Source: Pseudocercospora fijiensis CIRAD86 (Eukaryota; Ascomycota; Dothideomycetes; Mycosphaerellales; Mycosphaerellaceae). From it: a stretch of DNA of 64,000 nucleotides. The first letter of the stretch is position 1. Each line of letters begins with the position of its first letter. The stretch spans positions 3,327,337-3,391,336 of the forward strand of contig NW_006921532.1 in assembly GCF_000340215.1 (NCBI RefSeq), read 5' to 3'. The notes under the pieces were generated by a model. The model saw only the letters and a list, made by a program, of their open reading frames with translations, did not search any database and had not been told where the DNA came from. This document shows, piece by piece, positions 54,150 to 64,000 of this stretch. Position numbers and translations under genes: made by a program.

Positions 54150-56459
54150 ATGAGAAGCCTTGACGATGCCAAAACCAGCTGGCAGGAACTTGCGCAGTAC
54201 AAGACTCTCAGGGAGCTGAAGGACGGTGTGCGACTTGATGAACACACCTCGGCCGCCACCCGCGGCCTCCGATCCATCTGCTGGAAAGCCTTTCTTCTCT
54301 TCGACACTTTGGACATTGACGATTGGCAGCGAACGCTTGCTTCCTCACGATCGGCCTACAACTCACTGCGTGCACATTTCTTTCGCCACATAGACAATCC
54401 CGAAGAAATCGCTTCTGGCTTTGATCCCCTCACGCAGGATCCAGAGGTATGAGAATTCCATTTGCACGCTGAACTGCTGTTCTGGCCTCATATATGATGC
54501 AAGCTAAGTCCTCAAAGTCCTCTCCCTGGCAACAATTGAGAAAAGACGAAGAGCTCCGAGCAGAAATCGTGCAGGATGTCGAGCGCCAGTCCATCCTGCG
54601 CCAGCCTAGTCACAGGCGTATGCTTACCGATCTGCTGTTCACATATTGCAAACTGAATCCAGATGTCGGCTACAGGCAGGGCATGCACGAACTCGCTGCG
54701 CCGATCCTGTGCGTGGTAGAGGGCGAGGCAGTGGACGTGGGCGAGGCAAGCAAGACCCTTGGCGAAGATGCCATAATCAAGCATCTTTTCGACCCCGAAT
54801 TCGTAGAGCACGATTCATTTGCCCTTTTTGGTCAAGTGATGCAGAGCGCGAAGACATTCGTAAGTTGTTTGAAGGCTTCGCTAGTCTGGAAGAATCGAGG
54901 ATCCAATTCTGACAGAAGGATTTCAGTACATCTCAGAAGGACCGGTGTCTATCGCCACCAGAAGCAAACATATTTTCAACGAGCTGATGGCGGAGATCGA
55001 CCCGCATCTCGTTAAACATCTCGAAAGTCTCGATGTGCTGCCTCAAGTCTTCCTCATACGATGGATTAGGCTCTTATTTGGCCGGGAATTCGAGTTTGAA
55101 AGTGTGCTTGCACTCTGGGACGTCATATTCGCCGAAGATCCCTCCCTCGAGCTTGTTGACCACATGTGTCTTGCCATGCTGCTACGAATCCGCTGGCACC
55201 TGCTGGATGCAGATTACAACAATGCTCTTGGACTTCTGCTGCGATATCCTGATCTTGACAAAGATTTGCCCGCCCAGGCTTTGGGACTCGATGCACTGTA
55301 TTTGCGAGATCACATGAATGCTGAAGGTAGTAGCTACTTGGTTCTCAAATACACCGGCAGACCTTTAACCAGCTCAAATCGACCCACCACACCTCCTGCC
55401 CTTCAGAGAAACATCACGCAGTTCTCAGGCCTGAACGCTGGTGTTCGGCACTCGAAGCCTTCCCGGAACAACATCGAAGCGGTCTTGCAGAGCACAGCTA
55501 AGAACTTGTTCGCCCAAAGTGAAAGACTGGGGATCGGAAAAGCAGTGCGGAGTACGATAGACGACATTCACAAGAAAGCTCAAGAGATCAGAGACTCGCA
55601 AGCACCATCACCTCCACCCTGGCGACGCTCTGGAACTCCACGCGTATTGGAGCGACTGAGAGAAATGGAAGAACGTAACAGGAGGCTTTCCATCCTGCTG
55701 GGACAAGCTGTCAATGAACTTTGGGAGTGTCAAGGGCTCGTCAGTGGAGACCAGCAAGTAAATGATGATGATTCGACTCCAAATGCGAACGTAGAGAAGC
55801 TCAGTGCTGCTATTGCACGTGTGCAATTTGTGCACGTTTACCTTGACCAACCGACTTTGGTACTCCCTACCGAGGATGAGGCCACGCAAGAGTCTGGAAA
55901 AGGCCCTACAAACATTGCTACGAGCTCGCGGCAAGAGCCCGAAGTGGATCCAGATCATTCGAAGACAGAGGCAATCGGGTTGCCTGAGTTAACGAACGAT
56001 CCAGTGACCGGACAAGAAACGGCTGTTCCACATCGGCCAGCTCTCGCCGATCCGTCAACATTTGAAGACTTTGACGATTCCGAAACGCATACAGATGTCA
56101 AGCCAGAGACCGCAGCCTCTGATTCGACAACTAATGTTGATGAAGAGTCCAAGACGGTCCTTCTGCAGGGCCAAAGCACGCCAGCTAAATCTCCGACTCC
56201 ACGCCCTTCACTTGAGCAAAGTCCCTTTTCATTCATGCTCGGTCAGGACACAAGCTTGAGGGAAGGACAGGATGGGAAGAGGATACCTCCCTCTTCTCAA
56301 GACAAGGGGAATGCGTCCCTTTTCGGCGACATGAAAGCTACACACAGAACTCCAACTCATACCCCAACAGGGAGCGCCAGTAAGTTTCTGGCGGATGACG
56401 GAGGTAAAGATGAATTCGACTTCGGCAGTTTAAGAAGAGGTAAAGGTCCCAAGCGGTAA
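54150..56459 (+). CDS. TBC-domain Rab GTPase-activating protein (TBC1D5-like)
   Basis: Exons 54150-54446, 54509-54859 and 54927-56459; 726 residues. The second exon might begin at 54518 instead. The TBC domain spans about residues 35-330. The arginine finger motif IVQDVER has R125, and the glutamine finger is Y-R-Q156-G. LPQVFLIRWIRLLFGREF and ALWDVIFAED are later TBC blocks. The C-terminal 350 residues are mostly disordered Ser/Thr/Pro/Glu-rich sequence with a short coiled segment (EEMEERNRRL type). TBC proteins speed GTP hydrolysis by Rabs; the TBC1D5 group acts on Rab7 at endosomes and autophagosomes. The assignment to that group rests on overall layout only. Confidence 0.85.
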
Positions 56460-56845
56460 ATGGTGATGAGTTGAGCAATGCAATGTGTGACTTTTGCTGG
56501 GCAGGATTCAAAGTTTCATAATGATCATGAAACTGATTGATTGGCTTTTGCCAACTAGCGATTCTCCAAGTGTAGCCAAAAAATCTGTCCTGTGGAGCAT
56601 GACTTGGACCTAGTAGGAACATGCGAACCGCTTCGTCTACAAGAGCGTTTGAAACAACCTAGAACAGCCATTGTCTGAAGACTGACTGACTGACACCACA
56701 ACAAGAAGTGATTACGACAGCAATATCAGTATTGCAGAAAACTCCTCTCTACCACAAAATACTAAATGAAGTCCATCCATTCACAAAGCTGCAGCAAGCA
56801 TAAGCAAGCCATCGAGAGCATAAATTTCCCAAGCCACGCATCTAT
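56460..56845. other. Convergent intergenic region
   Basis: Between TBC gene and thioesterase gene ends. Nothing else seen. Confidence 0.5.
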
Positions 56846-57481
56846 CTACAACTTCGATTTTTGAAGAGCAGGATCTTGCTCACTACCTTTCAGCAAAGGC
56901 AAAAGCTGTTTTCTAACATGAGACGGCACCCCTTCTCCCTTGACCTTATTCGATTTGCGTTCGACCCAGATCTGTACAAAGCCGCCAACAGCTTTGATTT
57001 CTTCCTCACCGTCTTGGAAAATCCCCACTTCATACCTGCCATGCCATGTCAGGTTGTGTCAAGGATCGCGAAATGATTTTTGAATTCTGGACAACGACTT
57101 ACATGACACTACTCTTCCCCAACTTCACCACTCTCAAACCAATGTTGACGACTCCGGGGTATTGTGTGGCACCAAAGTAGTCGCAGTAACTCGATCCGAC
57201 CAGCCCAATGAATTCGGAGTTGTGGTCGGCATAACCGGGGCTGTAACCAGTCTTCTGGATTAAGTATGAGTTGATGATTGAGTCGATCAGGACACCGTAA
57301 ATTGGATTGTTCATGTGATGGAACATGTCATTGTCGTTCCTGCCGGCTTTCAATCAGCAAATGAAGGGGACTTCGAGGCCGCTGTCATATACCATCTTGT
57401 CCTGTAATCTTCGAGGTAGACATAATCACTCCGCTTCCGCGCCTTTTTCGATTTGAGATCTAGTCCTAATGGTGCAGCCAT
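56846..57481 (-). CDS. Hot-dog fold acyl-CoA thioesterase
   Basis: Exons 57481-57393, 57339-57103 and 57035-56846; 171 residues. The first splice completes the Trp of R-W-N-D-N-D-M-F-H-H-M-N-N-P-I-Y, the active-site segment of 4-hydroxybenzoyl-CoA thioesterase-like proteins, with the conserved Asp and His-x-Asn. The central strand VGSSYCDYF and the later VNIGLRVVKLG and GGFVQIWVERKS complete a single hot-dog domain. The N-terminus (KSKKARKRSDYVY) lacks an obvious targeting signal. Likely hydrolyses short or medium acyl-CoA; the physiological substrate is unknown. Confidence 0.85.
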
Positions 57482-57965
57482 GTTCGTGAATTTGAAGGGC
57501 TATGCGTGGTCAGAAGTGGTAGCAGATAGACGAGGATGTCATTATTTCCGGAGCCGAGGTACGAATGCTCGTTTGGTCAAATATTGATTACTGTAAACCA
57601 AATTATCGTACCTAACTTAAGCAACTTGAATCTTGAAAACTGCCAGTGCAGTGCGTGGCCTTCTCTCTCTTTCTGCCACTCGACCGGCTTCTTCAGCGCT
57701 GTTCATCTGGTGCTACTGTACCATCGCGTCTTCTATCCATGTTGACGAGTCTATGTAAAGCCGCCGTGGGCCTTTGCGCTCCAATTTCGAAGCTGCCGCC
57801 GAATTCTCCTAGGCGTGCAAGGTCCGCTCCAGAATAGTTCTATTGAAATCCGAATTGCAACTTCGATCTCGTGTCAGATCGAGCGGCAATCGCTGTTTCC
57901 ACCGAGAAGAGGTCGGAAGAAGTGTATGCATCTATAATGGCTGAAGATGGCTGCACTCGGCTATT
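57482..57965. other. Intergenic region
   Basis: Thioesterase promoter and 3' flank of the DUF1769 gene. Nothing else seen. Confidence 0.5.
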
Positions 57966-59051
57966 CTAGTCCAGATCGTCGTTTTCGCTTCCCGCTGCCT
58001 CTTTCTCGACGTCCTGGACTTTCACAGTCCCGTCATCATTCCCGGATCCGTGTTCTTCCTTTGGCAGAAGCGTGAAGATCATGACGAGAAGTGGCTCGTC
58101 GGTTTTGCGATTTTTGAGGACATATCTGAGCGAGTGTGAGCTTGTAGTTTGAGTGTTAGTCGAGACCATCAATAGCACAAGCAAAGCACCCTCCTCACTA
58201 TGCATACTGTTTACTGCAAGCACTAGGGCCTGTAACTTACCGAAGTGGCTGACCATCCCAGTATGATATTATGGGTATCGTGATCCCAGGAATTAAGCTA
58301 TAACCTGGCAGGCGGAGTGCGAAATCTGAGAATATACTGTTAGCTCTGTCTCTTTCTTGAACGCAGGTAGCTTACCATTGAAGTCCAAATACGGATTGAA
58401 AAAGTCGCAAGAGTACTCCCTATTCTTTTCTAATGTGATGTCCTTCAGATGCTTCTCCGTCAAGAAGAACTTCTGTCTCGCCGGACCCTCAGCTGGAAGG
58501 CCTAAGCTGTCTCGCACCTCTTGACCATCGCCGTCTGCACCCTCTTCGAATACAACAACATTCTCGTTTCCACGCACCTCTTCCACCTTTTCCTGTTCCT
58601 TGTCGTCTTTTGGCCCTATCCTGAAGGTGTTGATTGAGCTGAGGAGTGGTCCGTACAGGTAGGGCTCGTCTGCATAGACATCTCCATACAGACCAGGATC
58701 TATGAACCACGTTGCAATTTTGAATGCTTGATTGAATCCGGGAGGAAGCTTATCCCTGATTGGATGGTCGAAGTCATTTCCAAAAACGAGATCGTGACCA
58801 TTGAAGTCTTCCTTGGGCGTGAATGTGAAAGCCAGCGAGTATAAGTCGGATTTGTGCTTCTCATGCTCGAAGTATGGCGAAGCTTTCGGTGAGCCTTCAG
58901 GTAAACCGCGGTAGTTTTGGACCCGTATTCGCAGGTCGGCGGTGAGATGCTCGTTAGATATGCGTATCGATTCTTCGGTGTTCACGGGAACTGGTTGCTG
59001 ATCTTCGTAATTAGGCCCTGCCGTGACTTTGAGAATGTATTTGTCCGCCAT
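57966..59051 (-). CDS. DUF1769/UPF0590 family protein (Duc1-like)
   Basis: Exons 59051-58376, 58325-58241 and 58125-57966; 306 residues. It starts MADKYILKVTAGPNYED. The hallmark block YLYGPLLSSINTFRI at about 130-145 and the later FFNPYLDFNDFALRLPGYS and RYVLKNR are those of fungal DUF1769 proteins. In fission yeast a member (Duc1) localises to the cell cortex and binds phosphoinositide there; the role here is inferred only. The middle has an acidic loop (EEGADGDGQE), and the C-terminal 30 residues are acidic. Soluble, no signal peptide. Confidence 0.8.
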
Positions 59052-59398
59052 TGCTGCGGTTCGGGGTACGAGATGAGATCTGCCCGCCTAGTAATGTGTG
59101 TGTATTGAGCGGACGCCGAAACGCAGAATGATGCGGCTTGTCGTGCATGTGAATGCGAGTTTTGGTCAACGGCAAACTTTGACGTCACCGCACTTGACTT
59201 TCATTCGAGCCGCTTTCGGAATGATCCGAATCAATTGCATCAAGTGACAAGTGCATCCATTTCTTACACGAAAATCACTGGTCATAACCAAAGAAAAGAC
59301 GCGACGCTGATAAGAGATTCAAATGCGCGCCGCTCAAAAGTTCGTAGGATTTCAATAGCATGGTGCGTGGACGGGTCTTATATAGCTCCCTCTACATA
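59052..59398. other. Intergenic region
   Basis: DUF1769 promoter and 3' flank of LYS12. No other element seen. Confidence 0.5.
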
Positions 59399-60813
<1,415 letters not shown>

Positions 60814-61472
60814 TGTAGCGATGATTACCGTCCCAAGCTACGCTACGCAAGGCCTACCTCCATTCAGGCGCTTGGCTACACGTGCAAGCGAGGCGGCTGT
60901 TCCAGCCAAGCCTTGCTGCCTGAGGGCCTGAATGGAGGTAGCGCAAGGCAAGGCACAGAAAGTTCAATACTCCCTACAAGATTCCGTTGTACCTGGCAGC
61001 GAGCTTGGACAATATTCGCCGAGGTCGGCTCCAGATGTGCATTAGCGAAAGCTTAAAGTGGCTGGTATCGCAACACCAATATTAAATAACCTAGGGATCG
61101 CTGCTCACTGCTCACGTGTTGCTCGTATAGCATAGCACCTACACGACCCTCGACTTTCCGCCGCCATGCATCGTTGTTCGAGCAATGGCGGAGAAGCTCC
61201 ATCTTCTCGCCTGAACCGTAGACCACCGGCTCTCGTTGCATGATAATTCGCCATCTGCAGTCAAGCTTGCTCTTGGACAGCTGACCGCATGCACGGCGAA
61301 TGACGAGCCCGGCATGCCCAATTGCACCATTCATACGACTGATGTGATATATACAAGGACCCGACATTGGCCCCGACCCTGTGACTCCGGCTTTTTGAAG
61401 AACACCGCCTTTGCTGGAGATCACCAACAACAATACCCGAGTGCACACTAGTCGGCATCAAGAACGTCAACA
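60814..61472. other. Divergent promoter region with large inverted repeat
   Basis: Between the LYS12 and lysozyme-like gene starts; holds the inverted repeat listed next. Confidence 0.5.
60841..60959. repeat. Imperfect inverted repeat
   Basis: CTACCTCCATTCAGGC (about 60855-60870) recurs as its reverse complement at about 60924-60939. Outer (ACGCAAGGC with GCGCAAGGC-type) and inner (CTTGGCT with AGCCAAG) segments also match inversely. The RNA or DNA could fold into a stem of 40 or more bp with bulges. Confidence 0.7.
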
Positions 61473-62189
61473 ATGCTGCCAATCGAGGTCTTCCTCCTAG
61501 TAGCCAGCTCGGGTGCCCTGGCACTCAATGATAAACCCCAAGATCACGCGCATCAAGATGTCCTCGCGGACAGCAGGCGAGGCCCAGAGCCTGTGTATAC
61601 CTACCGATGCTTCAAAGAGAACATTGAAAGCTATCCACCACCTAAGCTCTGGCTGTCCTTTTCAGAGCTGTGGAATATCAACCGCGAACGAATCCTAACA
61701 AGCAACGGCGGCAACACATATCTTCAACACCACATACAACAAGCCATTCTCAAAGTGTCGACAGAATCTAACATCGATGCGCGCCTGATCCTAGGATTGG
61801 TCATGGGCGAGTCTCGAGGCAAAGCGTCATCACCATGTGTTGGTGGCAATGTGTCCAGATGCGGAATGTTGCACGCACTAAATGGGTCGTCACTGGATGA
61901 ATCGGAGAGCAGCCATTCGGTGGAAAGGATGGTCAGAGAAGGTATCTCTGGCTCTCCGGAGCATGGTCTAGGCTACGCTCAGCTTGTGCAAGGCAAGCCT
62001 CCGGTAGCAAATGTTACTCCAGGGTGTCCTTTCTCGGCAGCCCGGGCGTATCATTCAGGCGCCGTGCGCGAAGATGCGAATGAATTGGAGCGAGATGGTC
62101 ATGATGTAGAAGATGCTGGATTTGTGAATGATTTTGCGAATCGTTTACTCGGCTGGGATGGGCGCGGAGAGGGTTTTAAAGAGTGTTGA
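61473..62189 (+). CDS. Secreted lysozyme/transglycosylase-fold protein
   Basis: Single exon, 238 residues. A signal peptide (MLPIEVFLLVASSGALA) precedes a conserved region: helix QQAILKVSTESNIDARLILGLVMGESRG contains a Glu at the start of a G-E-S-R-G motif, the position of the catalytic acid in SLT-type (GH23-like) folds. Then come paired Cys (SPCVGG, SRCGMLH) and HGLGYAQLVQG, which fits the G-x-x-Q element of the fold. Such secreted fungal proteins are thought to act on peptidoglycan or chitin-like polymers or to serve as effectors; activity is not shown. It ends with Cys. Confidence 0.6.
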   Translation: MLPIEVFLLVASSGALALNDKPQDHAHQDVLADSRRGPEPVYTYRCFKENIESYPPPKLWLSFSELWNINRERILTSNGGNTYLQHHIQQAILKVSTESNIDARLILGLVMGESRGKASSPCVGGNVSRCGMLHALNGSSLDESESSHSVERMVREGISGSPEHGLGYAQLVQGKPPVANVTPGCPFSAARAYHSGAVREDANELERDGHDVEDAGFVNDFANRLLGWDGRGEGFKEC

Positions 62190-62432
62190 ACGGGGTCTTC
62201 CATGGCCGCGCGTGATATTTGTATGCAGCAAAGATACCCATTTGCCAAGCGTTCAGTAGGATCATCGTTACGGAAGTGCATTTTGCTCGCCGTTGCGGCC
62301 TTGACACGCAAGGTATTTTCTCGCTCTCTATCCCAATATGCATCTGAAGTCTATGTGGCGTTCTTGGTCGCTCTAAGCTTGCACTCTGCTTTTGTTCCAT
62401 GACATTACCCTTCCCAATCTTACGCTGAACGC

Positions 62433-63901
62433 TCACATGATGACCTCGTTGGCAACATCGCGCTTGAGCTCCTTGTATGGCAAGCACACACAGTTCTGCA
62501 CGCGGACCTCGTCACCAACGGCACATTCCTTTCCAAGGATAGTAATGCTTTGCACCTTGACTCCGTTCTTGACGATTGATGTACTGTGCTCTCGCACAGG
62601 TGTTGGAGTGCCTTCGACACGCGCCCACGCACCCACTCTACTACTCCAGCCAATGATGGCATACAGAACGCAAGCATCGTGCCGGATCTCGGCACCTTCC
62701 AGAACGATGGCCTCCTTGATTCTGGCTCCGGCGCCAACGACAGCATTGGCGCCAATGGATACGTTTGGACCGAGTTTCGCGGTTGGGTCTACCTGTGCCG
62801 TTGGGTGGATGAAGACAGGCGGAAGGATGTTCGCCGAGGGCTTGGCGAGCTCCTCTGATTGTTGCTGAAATGCTTTCATCAGATACAAGGCGTTGGCTGG
62901 TACAGCAGAGCCAGCAGTCTTGATCTGACGCCAGAAGTCCTTGGTCTCCAAAACGTAGAATTGTCTGCTGTCGGCAAGATCTGAAAGAATGTCCTGCTCG
63001 AGCCGAATGACCTGGTTCTCTTTGTCATCATCATCGGCTGGGTTTGGAATGTACTGAGCATCCAGTGCGTCCGAAGAAGGATATGATACCAGGCGCGGTC
63101 GGTCTGTCCGGCGCTTGATGGCAGTCTTGATGCTAGGGAAGATTGCTTCTGTGGAGAAGAGATACACACCACAGTTGATCAAGTTGCTGATGTGTGACTC
63201 CGGCTTCTCGACATAGTGCAGCACTCTCTTGCTGTGTGCATCGCTGACTATGCATCCGAAGTTGGCTGCTGCGTCATTGGGCACTCGTGTTCCCAGAATC
63301 ACGGCCTCGGCGTCCTTCTCTTCAAACAGCCTCAACATTTGTTCCAGTGGGAACGAGCAGCAAATGTCGGCATTGAGGACGAAAAAGCGATCTGGTCTGC
63401 CCTTAAGAATTGCATCGCGGAAGTGGTAGAGACCGCCCGCAGTGCCCAGTGCCTGGTATTCGCGCAAGTACTGGATCTTGATCTGTGGATGTGTGCGCGA
63501 ACTGTCTTTTATGAAGTCGCGGAAAACCGAGTCGTCATAGTATCCGACGATGAAGACCTCGCGGATTTCAGGCACTCGAGTAATGGCTGCAAAGCAATGC
63601 GAGATGATCGGGTGGCCGGCGACTTCGAAGAGAGGCTACTCGCGATCGTGAGTGGGTGAGCAGAAGGAAAAGGTGTATGCCTGTCGCTGATATCCGTACC
63701 TTGGGCAAGTCCAGCGAGAGCGGTCTGAATCTGGTACCTCGTGAAGGCCCACCAACCTGCCGATGTCTTAGCCGTCGCCTCTTCAACTCTTGCTAGAATG
63801 TCGAGTTGCAATTCCCTTCAAGCTCGTACCAGAATTACTGCCTTGGTGACAGGAGCATTGCCTGCCTTTCCTCGAACGGGCACCTGCAGCGTGGATGCCA
63901 T
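62433..63901 (-). CDS. GDP-mannose pyrophosphorylase alpha-like protein (GMPPA)
   Basis: Exons 63901-63830, 63756-63700 and 63635-62433; 443 residues. Splicing assembles the nucleotidyltransferase N-terminus: [37 protein letters not shown] (residues about 18-55). The core continues LGTAGGLYHFRD, NADICCSFPL and YVEKPESHISNLINCGVYLF. From about 300 a left-handed beta-helix with hexapeptide repeats follows (PTAQVDPTAKLGPNVSIGANAVVGAGARI). The two-domain layout with an insert between matches the GMPPA regulatory subunit rather than the shorter catalytic GMPPB. The complex makes GDP-mannose for glycosylation and wall mannans. Confidence 0.9.
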
Positions 63902-64000
63902 GGTCGTCGAAGCGAACGAGTCGGAGACTTGGAGGGAGTGGTTTGCAGAGCGCGAACGTACTTAGGTCACGTGGAAGAGTTTGACAGCCGAATTCTCTCA

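Overview
The window is nuclear DNA of a filamentous ascomycete (Pezizomycotina, probably a dothideomycete-like mould). Evidence seen directly: protein genes are split by many short introns (about 45-120 nt) with GTAAGT-type donors, CTAAC/CTGAC branch points and YAG acceptors. There is a strand-independent CpA-to-TpA mutated repeat block (RIP). Fungus-specific genes are present: a homoisocitrate dehydrogenase of the alpha-aminoadipate lysine pathway, C-14 sterol reductase, a class I hydrophobin, a PhiA-like wall protein and Zn2Cys6 regulators. Gene order shows no metabolic cluster; most genes are housekeeping and lie as independent, often divergent units. All exon coordinates were worked out by hand from splice signals, reading-frame continuity and family knowledge.

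Layout. 1-3450: RIP-destroyed transposons (a gag-protease retroelement on the minus strand, then a PIF/Harbinger-like transposase on the plus strand) ending at a sharp edge. 3.7-9 kb: OSTalpha/TMEM184-type membrane protein (-), Golgi SNARE GOS1 (-), ribosomal protein RPL35 (+). 10-13 kb: a large unnamed protein with a HicA-like C-terminus (+). 13.4-15.9 kb: secreted GMC oxidoreductase (-). 17.9-19 kb: ATP10 (+). 19.8-20.2 kb: small hypothetical protein (-). 21.1 kb: tRNA-Ala(AGC) interrupted in the D-arm by a 54-nt spliceosomal-intron look-alike. 21.7-22.7 kb: PhiA-like secreted protein (-). 23.6-27 kb: divergent SAC1 (-) and Rab5-type GTPase (+). 27.3 kb: a MITE-like inverted repeat. 27.7-31.8 kb: DUF2461-family gene with three very long introns (+).

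31.8-35.5 kb is a gene-poor, GC-rich, low-complexity stretch leading into a glutamine/proline-rich Zn2Cys6 regulator (+). 37.8-39.5 kb: RQT4/TRIP4-type zinc protein (+), then a CFEM relic. 40.2-41.3 kb: SGF11 (-). 41.9-42.7 kb: an alpha/beta hydrolase broken by a 4-bp duplication (-). 43-44.8 kb: ERG24 (+). 45.3-46.4 kb: methyltransferase (+). 47.2 kb: 80-residue protein with two identical 17-residue repeats (+). 48.1-48.5 kb: hydrophobin (-). 50.2-51.5 kb: biotin synthase (+). 52.8-53.6 kb: Zn2Cys6 gene with no visible start (-). 54.2-56.5 kb: TBC Rab-GAP (+). 56.8-57.5 kb: thioesterase (-). 58-59 kb: DUF1769 protein (-). 59.4-60.8 kb: LYS12 (-). 61.5-62.2 kb: secreted lysozyme-fold protein (+). 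62.4-63.9 kb: GDP-mannose pyrophosphorylase alpha-like protein (-).

Functional threads: membrane traffic and phosphoinositides (GOS1, SAC1, Rab5, TBC GAP), wall and surface biology (hydrophobin, PhiA-like, GMPPA, ERG24), mitochondrial and amino-acid metabolism (ATP10, LYS12, BIO2), and translation and chromatin (RPL35, RQT4, SGF11). The most unusual observation is the intron-like insertion splitting the tRNA-Ala gene.
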